A DNA stretch of 64,000 nt, taken from positions 9,016 to 73,015 of the forward strand of contig JBBDNW010000177.1 in NCBI GenBank assembly GCA_040877375.1, in the 5' to 3' direction. The stretch comes from QWPN01 sp040877375 (lineage in GTDB: Bacteria > Planctomycetota > Planctomycetia > Pirellulales > UBA1268). Under the pieces are notes generated by a model. The model worked only from the letters and a program-made list of their open reading frames with translations, was not told where the DNA came from and searched no databases. Positions 35,031 through 43,610 of the stretch are shown in pieces. Positions within the stretch are counted from its first letter, which is position 1. Every line of letters begins with the position of its first letter. A program made the position numbers and the translations under genes.

Positions 35031-36251
35031 ATGCGGCCTACAGGGCTGGGAATCGCGCTGGTTGTGGTATGGGCCGTGGGCGTTGCCGCCGCTGCCGCCG
35101 GGCCGCAGGATGACGACTATGCCGCGGCCCGTGAGCGAATGGTCACTGACGACATCGCGGCGGGGGGCGTCAGCGATCCGCGGGTTCTCGAGAGCCTGCG
35201 GACCACGCCTCGACACGAGTTTTTACCCCCTGCGCAGTGGCCCCGGGCCTATTTCGACATGGCCCTGCCGATCGGGGAATCGCAGACGATCTCAGGCCCG
35301 TTCGTCGTTGCGTCGATGACCGAGAAGCTCGAACCGAAACCGGGCGACCGCGTGCTTGAGATTGGCACGGGCAGCGGATATCAGGCTGCGGTGCTGGCTC
35401 CGCTCGTCGCGACCGTCTATTCGATCGAGATTATGAAGCCCCTGGCCGACCGGGCTGCGCGGACGCTCAAGCGACTCGGCTACTCCAACGTCGTCACCAA
35501 GGCTGGCGACGGTTACCAAGGCTGGCCCGAGCACGCGCCCTTCGACGGGATCATCGTCACCTGTTCTCCGGAAGACGTGCCGCAGCCGCTGCTTGAGCAG
35601 CTTGCCGAGGGAGGGCGGATGGTCATTCCAGTCGGCGAGCGGTTCGATCAGAAGCTGGTGCGGATCACGAAGCGGCAGGGAGTGCTCGTCCGGGAGACAC
35701 TCGAGCCGACGCTCTTTGTGCCGATGACCGGCGCCGCCGAGGAGTCGCGCCGAGTAAAGCCCGACGGCGGGCGTCCGGCGATCCGCAATGGCGGCTTCGA
35801 GCAGGCGGTCGACGAGGGTGAGTTGCCGGAGGCGTGGTACTACGCTCGGCAGTGCGAGCTTGTCTCGGACGGGGCAGGGGAGGGCACGCGGCACCTGCGG
35901 CTGGCAAACGCCGAACCCGGCAGGCCCGCGCAGATCTTTCAGGGCTTCGCCATCGACGGGAGTCAGGTGTCTCGGCTGCGGGTAAGGCTGATGGTCCGCG
36001 GGCGGAAGCTGGTCGCCGGCCGAAGCGACGACGAGCAGCCGGTCGTAATCGTGAAGTTTCTCGACGAAGGTCGAAAGCGGTCGTCCATCATGCGGATGGG
36101 GCCGTGGAGCGGGACGTTTTCATGGAAACAGGTCGAGGAGGTCGCCGCTGTGCCGGCCTGGGCCCGCGAGGCGAGCCTGATGGTTGGCCTGGGGGGCGCC
36201 ACGGGAACGCTCGACGCCGATCAGGTGGCGGTGTCGGCGGAGCCCCGCTGA
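35031..36251 (+). CDS. Secreted protein-L-isoaspartate O-methyltransferase with C-terminal sandwich domain
   Basis: A 406-residue protein from an ATG two bases after the FKBP stop. An export signal (about 1-23) precedes a full PIMT domain: LPIGESQTISGPFVVA, the SAM motif VLEIGTGSGYQAAVLA, and VVTKAGDGYQGWPEHAPFD. PIMT repairs isoaspartyl damage in ageing proteins. After about residue 245 comes a domain of about 150 residues (GGFEQAVDEGELPEAW ... VRLMVRGRKL ... AVPAWAREASLMVGLGG) with the look of a carbohydrate-binding or jelly-roll module. A SAM-dependent enzyme with an apparent export signal is noteworthy, although exported PIMTs are known. The fold of the extra domain is inference. Confidence 0.88.
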   Translation: MRPTGLGIALVVVWAVGVAAAAAGPQDDDYAAARERMVTDDIAAGGVSDPRVLESLRTTPRHEFLPPAQWPRAYFDMALPIGESQTISGPFVVASMTEKLEPKPGDRVLEIGTGSGYQAAVLAPLVATVYSIEIMKPLADRAARTLKRLGYSNVVTKAGDGYQGWPEHAPFDGIIVTCSPEDVPQPLLEQLAEGGRMVIPVGERFDQKLVRITKRQGVLVRETLEPTLFVPMTGAAEESRRVKPDGGRPAIRNGGFEQAVDEGELPEAWYYARQCELVSDGAGEGTRHLRLANAEPGRPAQIFQGFAIDGSQVSRLRVRLMVRGRKLVAGRSDDEQPVVIVKFLDEGRKRSSIMRMGPWSGTFSWKQVEEVAAVPAWAREASLMVGLGGATGTLDADQVAVSAEPR

Positions 36252-36487
36252 GGCTTGCGGCGGGGATTCGGACCGGGAAACGGGATGTTTTCCCCTATTT
36301 TTCATGGTGATTTGCTGGCGGGTCAAGGAGGCGATGCTCCCAAGAATCCACCCGAAATATCTTTCCCAGCCTCCTTGCTTTGCCTAATCGACAAACTACT
36401 CTTGGCAAAGACTGCGCTCTAGCCCCTTGAAACCGGTTCGGGGCCGGCGACGTCTGACTTCGAAATATTAAAGGGAGATTGATCGTC
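36252..36487. other. A/T-rich intergenic region with candidate control elements
   Basis: Noticeably A/T-richer than the flanking genes. A weak hairpin GGGAAA/TTTCCC (36275-36294) followed by a T-rich tract may terminate the upstream unit. An inverted repeat CTTTGCC/GGCAAAG (36378-36384 and 36404-36410) lies about 80 bases before the TIGR03000-protein start and could be an operator. AAGGGAG (36471-36477) is the ribosome binding site for the ATG at 36488. Confidence 0.4.
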
Positions 36488-37576
36488 ATGCTGGCTCAGA
36501 GTCGCTGGATCAGGATCGCGGGTGTGCTTTCGTTCGTCGCGGTTGTCGCGGCGGCTTGTGACGTGCAGGCTGGGTGGAATCATCGCTATCGCGGCTACGG
36601 TTCGTCCGGCGGTTCGTCCGGTGATTCTTCGGGTGGCTCGGCCGGCGGTTCGTCCGGTGGGAGCTTCGGCTCGTACGGCGGCGGCTCGTCTGGCGGCAGC
36701 TACGGCTCGTCCGGCTCGCACGGCAGTTGGGGTTCACACCACGCCCAGAAGCGGGCAATGCGGGCCTACCGCCATGGCAGCCATGGGTCGTCAGGCGGCA
36801 GCTACGGTTCGTACGGTTCCTCGGGCGGCTCAGCCGGTGGTTCGTCTGGTGGCTCCTCGGGCGGTTCGGCCGGCGGATCGTACGGCGGTTCGTACAGTGG
36901 CTACTCGACATCGTCGGCCGTCCAGGGCTACTCCTCCGCGATGCCGATCGAGTCGTACCGCGCGATCAACGAGACTCCCTCGATGACCGGCGGCGAGATC
37001 ATCGGTGTTCCCTCGGCGACGCCCAACTCACTCGACTCGACGTCGCGTGAGATGGTTCCGACCGACGGAGGCTTGCTCGTGGTCCAGGTTCCGGCCGAGG
37101 CCACGGTCTACGTCAACGGCTCGAAGACGACGTCGCAGGGTGGCGTTCGCCGCTTCCTGTCGCGCGGCCTCGTGGCCGGCCAGAAGTATGAGTTCGTGGT
37201 CCGGATGGCGATCGACGGCGGCAAAGAAGCGACCAAGGTCGTTTCGCTGACCGCCGGCCAGCAGTCGAGCGTGTCGTTCATGGCGGCTGCTTCCGATGTG
37301 AAGACAACCGTCACGCTGCGTGTTCCCACCGACGCCAAGGTCTGGCTCGCCGGCAACGCCACGGCCTCGACGGGCGAGGTTCGCACTTTTGAGACATCGA
37401 GCCTGTCGAACGGCACCAGCTGGAAGGGCTATGAGATCCGCGTCGCGACCGTTGTTGACGGCCGCGAGCAGGCCGTGTCGAAGGTCATCGACCTCGCCGC
37501 TGGCGACTCGGTCGATCTGACGCTCGACCCGGCGGCCCGCGTCGCCTCGGCCGAGACCACCGCCTCGGTCAACTGA
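36488..37576 (+). CDS. Gly/Ser-rich exported protein with two TIGR03000 domains
   Basis: About 362 residues from the ATG served by AAGGGAG. A signal sequence (about 8-28) ends near CDVQAGW. Residues about 35-150 are a low-complexity Gly/Ser/Tyr region built of GGSSGGS-like repeats with a basic, His-containing island (HAQKRAMRAYRHG). Two tandem TIGR03000 planctomycete extracellular domains follow: VPAEATVYVNGSKT ... FVVRMAIDGG and VPTDAKVWLAGNAT ... IRVATVVDG. The role of the domain is not known; such proteins are predicted to be cell-surface. The single-gene unit has an own terminator at 37612. Confidence 0.88.
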   Translation: MLAQSRWIRIAGVLSFVAVVAAACDVQAGWNHRYRGYGSSGGSSGDSSGGSAGGSSGGSFGSYGGGSSGGSYGSSGSHGSWGSHHAQKRAMRAYRHGSHGSSGGSYGSYGSSGGSAGGSSGGSSGGSAGGSYGGSYSGYSTSSAVQGYSSAMPIESYRAINETPSMTGGEIIGVPSATPNSLDSTSREMVPTDGGLLVVQVPAEATVYVNGSKTTSQGGVRRFLSRGLVAGQKYEFVVRMAIDGGKEATKVVSLTAGQQSSVSFMAAASDVKTTVTLRVPTDAKVWLAGNATASTGEVRTFETSSLSNGTSWKGYEIRVATVVDGREQAVSKVIDLAAGDSVDLTLDPAARVASAETTASVN

Positions 37577-37611
37577 TCGAGCAGCATACGGATCGAATGC
37601 GTTTACACGAG

Positions 37612-37648
37612 ACTCCCGCGTGGCCCAGTGCCGCGCGGGAGTTTTTTT
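37612..37648 (+). terminator. Rho-independent terminator of the TIGR03000-protein gene
   Basis: ACTCCCGCG (37612-37620) pairs perfectly with CGCGGGAGT (37634-37642), followed directly by seven T. It is 36 bases past the stop codon. Confidence 0.88.
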
Positions 37649-37670
37649 ATGGGTGGGAGCAAGTGGCGGG

Positions 37671-37828
37671 CGTATTCCCCGCGCTCGCGCTTGGGGCTTC
37701 CTGGCGGTACCCCCAAAAAGCCCGGAGCGCGAGCGATGGGAATCCGGATAGCGACTTCGTTGGTTGTGAGGAGCGGGTTGGGATGGGGTACGTATTCCCC
37801 GCGCTCGCGCTTGGGGCTTCCTGGCGGT
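37671..37828 (+). repeat. REP arm followed by a complete inverted pair (copy 2), with a 38-base direct duplication
   Basis: The arm starting CGTATTCCCCGCGCTCGCGC occurs at 37671 and again, identical over 38 bases, at 37791, exactly 120 bases apart. The second arm is the right half of a full element whose left arm is AAGCCCGGAGCGCGAGCG (about 37717-37734). The interior contains the conserved GAGGAGCGGGTTGG. It lies between the terminator and the next gene. Confidence 0.85.
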
Positions 37829-37953
37829 GCGACTGGCGCATTCGTCACGAGCGACCCACGCCGGAGGTCACGGACTGCATGGGAATCGCAACCTAAGGTT
37901 TCTTCGAGGGCGAGTGCAGCCGACCCGTTGGGCGGTCCGATTGCCTTCAATGG

Positions 37954-38571
37954 ATGCCCGTTGTCTTGGTGGCCACCCCCATGAACGCCCCACTCCCGAA
38001 GCAGCCCGAATGGTCGACGGTGGCACGAGCCACGGCGACGGTCGCGCTGCTCGTCTGGCTCGCGGCTGTGATCGTGCCGCCGCTGGCCGGGCCCGCGCCG
38101 GCGAGCGAACTGGCCGGCTGGATCCTGCAACCGCTGCGGCCACTCGTCGGCGCGGTCTATCTCGGCCACGGCTACCGGTTCTTCGCACCGAATCCAGGAC
38201 CGGGCCATTCGCTGCTCTGGACGATGACGATGCCCGATGGCTCGACCCGAAGTGGCCGGATTCCCGACAACGTCGCCGACCGGCCGCGGCTGCTCTATCA
38301 CCGCCGCTTCATGGTCAGTGAAAAGATCGCCGCGCTAGTGCCGCCATCCGACGCTCCCGCGGAGGTTCGCGAACAGGCACGGCGGGAGTGGCAGCCGCTC
38401 GTGAAGGGTGTCGCCGTCAATCTGCTTCGCAGGGAGGGCGGCCTGAGCGTGCGAATCGACACGGTCGAGCACTACCTGCCCGATCCCCAGGAAGTGATCT
38501 CGGCCGCGGTCACGAGTGACGCCGTGACGCCCTTGGGCACCTACGCCTGGGCGGAAAGGAGCGGGCCGTGA
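37954..38571 (+). CDS. Membrane-anchored protein encoded with an HTTM protein
   Basis: A 205-residue protein; an ATG at 37981 is an alternative start that removes nine residues. One hydrophobic helix (about 25-45, ATVALLVWLAAVIVPPL) is followed by a soluble domain with GHGYRFFAPNPGPGHSLLW, TRSGRIPDNVADRPRLLYHR and a Val/Arg-rich end. No family is recognised, but a protein of this kind directly before an HTTM gene is common in planctomycetes. The stop overlaps the HTTM start by four bases (GTGA). The function is unknown. Confidence 0.7.
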   Translation: MPVVLVATPMNAPLPKQPEWSTVARATATVALLVWLAAVIVPPLAGPAPASELAGWILQPLRPLVGAVYLGHGYRFFAPNPGPGHSLLWTMTMPDGSTRSGRIPDNVADRPRLLYHRRFMVSEKIAALVPPSDAPAEVREQARREWQPLVKGVAVNLLRREGGLSVRIDTVEHYLPDPQEVISAAVTSDAVTPLGTYAWAERSGP

Positions 38572-39575
38572 GGACCAACGACCACATTCACCACACGAGC
38601 GCTACCGCAGCTCCCCGCGGCTGGTTTGCCGAATGGGCGGCCGGGTGGAATGCCTTTTGGTTCACTCCATGTGATCCGCTGCCACTGGCCGCGATCCGGA
38701 TCGCGACGGGCCTGCTTCTGACCTGGTCGTGCGTCGTCTGGCTGCTCGATGTCGATGCCTTCTTCGGTGACCGCGGCTGGATGTCGCCGACGCAGGTCTG
38801 GCGGATGAACGACCAGCCGTGGCAGTGGAGTTGGTACTTCGCAGGCTCGTCGCCGACGATGATTCGGGTGCTGGCCGGCGTGTCGCTGGCCGCCGCGGTC
38901 GCGCTCACGATCGGGCTCGCAACGCCGTTGGCGGCGGTGGTGTCGTTCGCGGGCCTCGTCAGCGCTGCCAATCGCGCCCCGCTCAATGTGTTTGGCCTCG
39001 ACGACACGCTCGGGCTGCTGCTCGTCGGCCTGGTGATCGGGCCGAGCGGCTGCCGCTGGTCGGTCGATCGGCTGCTCGCCGGGGCAGAGCAGGGCAGGGC
39101 GGGGGAGTCGGCGGCCTCGGTCAGGGCCAATGTCGCCCTGCGGCTTATCCAGGTGCATCTCTGTGTCGTCTACCTCTTCTCCGGCGCCGGCAAACTCCTC
39201 GGGGCGAGCTGGTGGGAGGGGACAGCCCTCTGGGGCGCGATCGCCAACGACATGTATCGCACCTTCGACCTACGGAGCCTCGCCCGGCACCCGCTCGTGA
39301 TCAACGTCCTGACGCTCACCACCCTCTTTTGGGAGGTGGCCTACCCGGCGCTCGTCTGGCCCCGGCTCACCCGCAGGCTGTTTCTGGCGCTGGCGGTGGC
39401 GGTCCACTTGGGGATCGGCCTGACCATGGGCATGATGGAGTTTGGGCTGGCCATGATCACGGCCAACATGGCCTTTGTGCCCGCCGGTGTCTTCCGCCAA
39501 CTCGTGCGTTTGTTCGTCCCGTCTGATTCATCCCCGTCCAGGCACCTTCCAGGAATCCCATCGAGACTTTCATGA
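38568..39575 (+). CDS. HTTM-domain (vitamin K-dependent gamma-carboxylase-like) membrane protein
   Basis: A 335-residue integral membrane protein starting with GTG. It begins with WAAGWNAFWFTPCDPLPLAAIRI and carries roughly five to seven hydrophobic helices (for example TGLLLTWSCVVWLL, LAGVSLAAAVALTIGLATPL, LFLALAVAVHLGIGLTMGMM). The segment LCVVYLFSGAGKLLGASWWEG is typical of the HTTM (horizontally transferred transmembrane) family, related to vitamin K gamma-glutamyl carboxylase. The bacterial function is unknown. It is coupled to both neighbours by four-base overlaps (the downstream gene being asd). Confidence 0.88.
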   Translation: MRTNDHIHHTSATAAPRGWFAEWAAGWNAFWFTPCDPLPLAAIRIATGLLLTWSCVVWLLDVDAFFGDRGWMSPTQVWRMNDQPWQWSWYFAGSSPTMIRVLAGVSLAAAVALTIGLATPLAAVVSFAGLVSAANRAPLNVFGLDDTLGLLLVGLVIGPSGCRWSVDRLLAGAEQGRAGESAASVRANVALRLIQVHLCVVYLFSGAGKLLGASWWEGTALWGAIANDMYRTFDLRSLARHPLVINVLTLTTLFWEVAYPALVWPRLTRRLFLALAVAVHLGIGLTMGMMEFGLAMITANMAFVPAGVFRQLVRLFVPSDSSPSRHLPGIPSRLS

Positions 39576-40618
39576 TCGACACCCTCGCAGTGGTTGGCGC
39601 CACCGGCGCCGTGGGCCGCATCATCGTTGACATGCTCGTCGCCAGGAAGTTTCCGGCGAAGCAGATCAAACTGCTGGCCTCAGCGCGTTCGGCCGGCCAG
39701 CCGATGCAGGTGGGCGGCCAGACGTTCGACGTCGAGGTGCTCGGCCCCGATTCGTTCAAGGGCGTGGATATCGCGATCGGCAGCACGCCCGATGAGGTGG
39801 CGGCTGAGTTTGTGCCGTGGGCGGTGGAGCAGGGGACCGTCGTGGTGGACGAGAGCGCCTTCTACCGGATGAATCCCGAGGTGCCGCTCGTGATCCCCGA
39901 GGTCAACCCCGAGGCGATCGCCACGCACAAGGGGATCATCGCCAGCCCCAACTGTTCGACGACCCAGATGGTGATGGTGATGAAGCCGCTGCACGACGCC
40001 GCGCGGGTGACGCGGGTGATCGTCAGCACCTATCAGGCGGTCAGCGGCGCTGGCTTGGCCGCGACGCGTGAACTGGAGCAGGCGACGACGGCCTGGCTCG
40101 CCCGCGAGGCTGAGCCGCGGCAGATTTTTCCGTACCCCATCGCCGCCAATCTCATCCCCCAGATCGGCTCCCCGCGGCCAAACGGCTTCACGAGCGAGGA
40201 GATGAAGATGGTGCTCGAGACGCGGAAGATTCTGGGCGACGAGTCGATCGCCGTGAGCGCAACCTGCGTGCGCGTGCCGGTCGCCAATGGCCACAGCGAG
40301 TCGATCCTCATCGAGACGGAGAAGAAGCTCACGGCCGACGAGGCCCGCCGATTGCTCGCCGCGTTTCCCGGGATCGTGGTCGAGGACGATCTCGCCGCGA
40401 AGCGGTATCCGATGCCGCGGCAGGCGACCGGCTACGACGCGGTGTTCGTGGGCCGGATTCGCGAGGACATCTCCTGCGTGAACGGCATCGCACTGTGGTG
40501 CGTGTCGGACAACCTCCGCAAGGGAGCGGCGACCAACGCGGTGCAGATCGCCGAATACCTCGCCAAGCACGGCGTGCGGCCCGCCGACATGAGGGCGGGC
40601 CACACGGTGCGGGCATGA
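39572..40618 (+). CDS. asd: Aspartate-semialdehyde dehydrogenase
   Basis: A 348-residue cytoplasmic enzyme that reduces aspartyl phosphate to aspartate semialdehyde with NADPH, at the branch to lysine/diaminopimelate, threonine and methionine. The NADP-binding motif VVGATGAVGRII opens the protein. The catalytic cysteine is in SPNCSTTQM, and the substrate-binding segment is VSATCVRVPVANGHSES. Length is normal for the family. Its start overlaps the HTTM stop and its stop overlaps the truA start, so it is part of the 38-42 kb operon. No other lysine-pathway gene is adjacent. Confidence 0.95.
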   Translation: MIDTLAVVGATGAVGRIIVDMLVARKFPAKQIKLLASARSAGQPMQVGGQTFDVEVLGPDSFKGVDIAIGSTPDEVAAEFVPWAVEQGTVVVDESAFYRMNPEVPLVIPEVNPEAIATHKGIIASPNCSTTQMVMVMKPLHDAARVTRVIVSTYQAVSGAGLAATRELEQATTAWLAREAEPRQIFPYPIAANLIPQIGSPRPNGFTSEEMKMVLETRKILGDESIAVSATCVRVPVANGHSESILIETEKKLTADEARRLLAAFPGIVVEDDLAAKRYPMPRQATGYDAVFVGRIREDISCVNGIALWCVSDNLRKGAATNAVQIAEYLAKHGVRPADMRAGHTVRA

Positions 40619-41451
40619 CGAGCCCGTCCAGCGGCGATGTCTCGCTGGCTCGTGGCCGGCGCATCGCCCTCCGGCTGGCCTACGACGGCACCCGCTACTC
40701 GGGCTGGCAGACGCAGCCCGGACTGGCGACGGTGCAGGGGACGATCGCCGAGGCGATCCGGTCGGTGTCGGGCGAGGAGATCCTGCCCAGAGGAGCGAGC
40801 CGCACAGATGCGGGCGTCCATGCACTCGATCAGGTCGCGGCGTTCACCTCGCTGAGCGGTCACTCTGCCACTGTCTGGGTGCGGGCGCTCAACGCGGTGC
40901 TTCCGTCGGACATCACCGTCCGCGAGGGGCGTGAGGTCGCCCTTGACTTCGATCCGGTGACGGCGGCGGTCGCTAAGCGATATCGGTTTCGGATTCACGA
41001 CGCCCGCTGGCGGCCCGTGCTTGAGCGGCATCTGGTCTGGCACTGGCGGAGCCGGCTCGCCGTCGACCGCATGCGGGAGGCTGCCGCGGCGCTGGTGGGC
41101 GAACACGATTTCACGAGTTTCGAGAGCACCCTTTCCCCGCGGCTCTCGAAAGTTCGCACGATTCACTCCCTCGCGGTCGACCGGCCGCTGTTGCCCCACG
41201 ATGCGGACGGCTCCGAGGTCTGGATCGAGGTTGAAGGCAACGGTTTTCTGTACAACATGGTGCGGATCATCGCCGGCTCGCTGGTGCTGGTCGGCGCGGG
41301 ACGGCGGCCGCCCGAGTGGCTCGGGAAGGCGCTTGCGGCCCGCAGTCGGCCGGCTGCCGGCCCGACAGCGCCGCCGCAGGGTCTCGTGCTCGCGTCGATC
41401 CAGCTCGATTCCGGGTGGGAATCGCACACCTCCGCAGTGGAACATGGATGA
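40615..41451 (+). CDS. truA: tRNA pseudouridine(38-40) synthase TruA
   Basis: A 278-residue enzyme that converts uridines 38-40 of the tRNA anticodon arm to pseudouridine. The catalytic aspartate is in SRTDAGVHALDQVAAF, preceded by RLAYDGTRYSGWQTQPG and followed by FTSFES and NGFLYNMVRIIAGSLV, all standard TruA motifs. The start chosen is the ATG in the ATGA overlap with asd, which matches the family's usual length. The stop again overlaps the next gene. Confidence 0.95.
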   Translation: MTSPSSGDVSLARGRRIALRLAYDGTRYSGWQTQPGLATVQGTIAEAIRSVSGEEILPRGASRTDAGVHALDQVAAFTSLSGHSATVWVRALNAVLPSDITVREGREVALDFDPVTAAVAKRYRFRIHDARWRPVLERHLVWHWRSRLAVDRMREAAAALVGEHDFTSFESTLSPRLSKVRTIHSLAVDRPLLPHDADGSEVWIEVEGNGFLYNMVRIIAGSLVLVGAGRRPPEWLGKALAARSRPAAGPTAPPQGLVLASIQLDSGWESHTSAVEHG

Positions 41452-42296
41452 TGGCCAAACTCCCCGAACGCATCGGCTCCCTGAAACTCATCCAGCAGAT
41501 CGGCGTCGGCAAGCACTGCCAGGTCTGGGAGGCCCTCGACGAGCCGGCCCGGAAGAAGGTGGCGATCAAGGTGGTCGTCCCCGACATGGCACAGGACGTC
41601 GGCCAGCGGAAGCTCCTCGAGCACGAGCTCAAGGTCGCCAAGTCGCTCGACCATCCGACGATCATCAAGATCGACCGGTTCGCGGAGGAGGGCGGGCTTC
41701 CGCTGCTCGTGATGGAGTATTTTCCGGCGGCCAACCTCAAGAAGCAGATCGCGGCCGGCGTCGACTCACTCGCGCCGCGGCTCCAGCGGATCGTGACGGA
41801 GATCGCGCTGGCGCTCGATCACATGCACGCCCGCGGCTGGGTGCATCGCGATGTGAAGCCAGACAACGTGCTGGCGGCCGCCGACGGCCAGACGAAGGTC
41901 ATCGATCTCGCGATCGCAGCCCGGTCGTCGGGGATGCTCGGCAAACTCCTCGGCGGCAAAACCCCGCCGCAGGGCTCGCCGAGCTACATGTCGCCCGAGC
42001 AGATCCGCGGGTCGGCTCTCGACGCCCGGTCCGACATCTATTCCTTCGGCTGCGTGCTCTTCGAACTCCTCGCGGGCCGGCCGCCCTATACGGCGACCGA
42101 CACCAACGACCTGCTCAACAAGCACGTTTCCGCGCCGGTGCCGGCGGTGGATGCGTTGAACAAGAACGCCACGACGAGCATTTCGAAATACCTGCGACAG
42201 ATGCTCGCCAAGAAGCCCGCGGAACGGCCAGCCTCGATGAAGGATGTGCTCAAGCAGTTGCGATCGATCAGGCTTCTTGAACGTGCCACGGTCTGA
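41448..42296 (+). CDS. Soluble Ser/Thr protein kinase with altered DFG motif
   Basis: A 282-residue protein from the ATG in the overlap with truA (a second ATG follows directly). The kinase domain spans almost the whole chain: GVGKHCQVWEA glycine loop, VAIK lysine (K41), HRDVKPDN catalytic loop (133-140), then VIDLAIA where the metal-binding DFG is expected (D-L-A at 153-155), and SPE instead of APE (182-184). The catalytic Lys, Asp and Asn are kept, so it may still be active. There is no membrane helix or sensor domain, unlike many Hanks-type planctomycete kinases. Confidence 0.9.
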   Translation: MMAKLPERIGSLKLIQQIGVGKHCQVWEALDEPARKKVAIKVVVPDMAQDVGQRKLLEHELKVAKSLDHPTIIKIDRFAEEGGLPLLVMEYFPAANLKKQIAAGVDSLAPRLQRIVTEIALALDHMHARGWVHRDVKPDNVLAAADGQTKVIDLAIAARSSGMLGKLLGGKTPPQGSPSYMSPEQIRGSALDARSDIYSFGCVLFELLAGRPPYTATDTNDLLNKHVSAPVPAVDALNKNATTSISKYLRQMLAKKPAERPASMKDVLKQLRSIRLLERATV

Positions 42297-42338
42297 CGGG
42301 GCGTCGGAAATCGAAGCGGCGTGAGCCATACGACTCCT

Positions 42339-42452
42339 ATCAAGAAGCCCCAAGCGCGAGCGCGGGGAAGACGCCCTCCACCCCAACCCGCTCCTCACGA
42401 TCGCCGAAGTCGCCACCCCGATTCCCATCGCTCGCGCTCCGGGCTTCTTGAA
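42339..42452. repeat. REP/BIME-like element, complete inverted pair (copy 3, best preserved)
   Basis: The left arm CAAGAAGCCCCAAGCGCGAG starts at 42341. The right arm (42421-42450), read in reverse complement, starts CAAGAAGCCCGGAGCGCGAG. The two 29-base arms differ at only four positions. The interior CCCAACCCGCTCCTCACGAT is shared with copy 2. It fills the gap between the kinase gene and accA; no gene is seen there. Confidence 0.88.
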
Positions 42453-42573
42453 ACGGCCGCGGTTCTTCCCGCCAATGCCCCTCAAAACGTTGGCCGATTT
42501 CCCGGTTGACGCGGGGTTTCCGCGGCGGGGAAACTCTAGGGTTTGAGGATCCCGTCCCCGCGAGAGACCCCCG

Positions 42574-43545
42574 ATGGCCGCCGGACTGCATCGACTGCCG
42601 CTGGAAAAACCGATCTACGAGATCGAGGACCGGATCGCCAGCCTCGAGGCCGCGCCGCTCGGGGGCCAGCAGCAGGAGCAACTCCGCCGGCTGAAGCGGG
42701 AACTCGTCGAGGTTCAGAAGAAGGTCTTCGGCAGCCTCGACCCCTGGCAGACCGTCGAGGTGTCGCGGCACCCAAACCGTCCGAAGACGAGCGACTACCT
42801 CGACCTCGTGTTCGACGAGTTCGTGGAGCTTCACGGCGACAAGTCGTTCGGCGACGACCCGGCGATCCTCTCCGGCTTTGCCAAGCTCGACCAATACAAA
42901 GTGATGGTGATCGGCCACCAGAAGGGCAAGACGCTCGCGGAGCGGCAGGCCTGCCACTTCGGCTGCGCGCATCCGGAGGGCTACCGCAAGGCGATGGGCA
43001 AGATGCGGCTGGCGGCCAAATATGGTCTGCCGGTGATCTGCCTGATCGACACGCCCGGCGCCTATCCGGGGATCGGGGCCGAGGAGCGCGGCCAAGCCCA
43101 GGTGATCGCCGAGAGCATGTTTTTGATGGCGACGCTCCCGGTGCCGATCGTCTGCGTGGTGATCGGTGAAGGGGGATCCGGCGGAGCGCTTGGGATCGGC
43201 GTGGGCGATCGGGTGGCCGTCATGGAGCATGCCTACTACAGCGTGATCAGCCCTGAGGGGTGCGCCGGCATTCTCTGGAAGAGCGTCGAGTTCAAGGCCG
43301 AGGCGGCCCGGGCCCTGCGGTTCCGATCGGCCGACTTGAAGGAGTTTGGTGTGATCGACGCCGTGATCGAGGAGCCGGCAGGGGGCGCCCATCGGCATCC
43401 GCGGCGGATGGCGGCCCGGCTGAAGATGTATCTGGCGAGGTCGCTCCGCGAGCTGCTGGCCCGGCCGCGTGACCAGCTCGTGTCGGAGCGGTACGACAAG
43501 TTTCGCCGGATGGGAAAGTTTCTCGACGACTCCGTAGCGGGCTGA
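42574..43545 (+). CDS. accA: Acetyl-CoA carboxylase carboxyltransferase subunit alpha
   Basis: A 323-residue subunit that, with AccD, transfers the carboxyl group from biotin to acetyl-CoA in the first committed step of fatty-acid synthesis. Typical segments are KPIYEIEDRIASLE, WQTVEVSRHPNRPKTSDYL, DTPGAYPGIGAEERGQAQVI and GEGGSGGALGIGVGDRV, followed by YSVISPEGCAGILWK. The length is normal for AccA. accD is not in this window. It stands alone between a repeat element and the restriction-modification gene. Confidence 0.96.
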   Translation: MAAGLHRLPLEKPIYEIEDRIASLEAAPLGGQQQEQLRRLKRELVEVQKKVFGSLDPWQTVEVSRHPNRPKTSDYLDLVFDEFVELHGDKSFGDDPAILSGFAKLDQYKVMVIGHQKGKTLAERQACHFGCAHPEGYRKAMGKMRLAAKYGLPVICLIDTPGAYPGIGAEERGQAQVIAESMFLMATLPVPIVCVVIGEGGSGGALGIGVGDRVAVMEHAYYSVISPEGCAGILWKSVEFKAEAARALRFRSADLKEFGVIDAVIEEPAGGAHRHPRRMAARLKMYLARSLRELLARPRDQLVSERYDKFRRMGKFLDDSVAG

Positions 43546-43610
43546 CGCGACGGGGAGTACCGCACGGCCACGCTCCCCCAAGACGGCGGGGGTGTGGTAG
43601 TCTTCCCGCC

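Noticed and set aside
36402..36418. Possible sigma-54-type site (GG-N10-GC spacing) upstream of the TIGR03000-protein gene
   Set aside because: Only the GG and GC doublets at the right distance match; the rest of the consensus is poor and a GC-rich genome gives many such chance matches.
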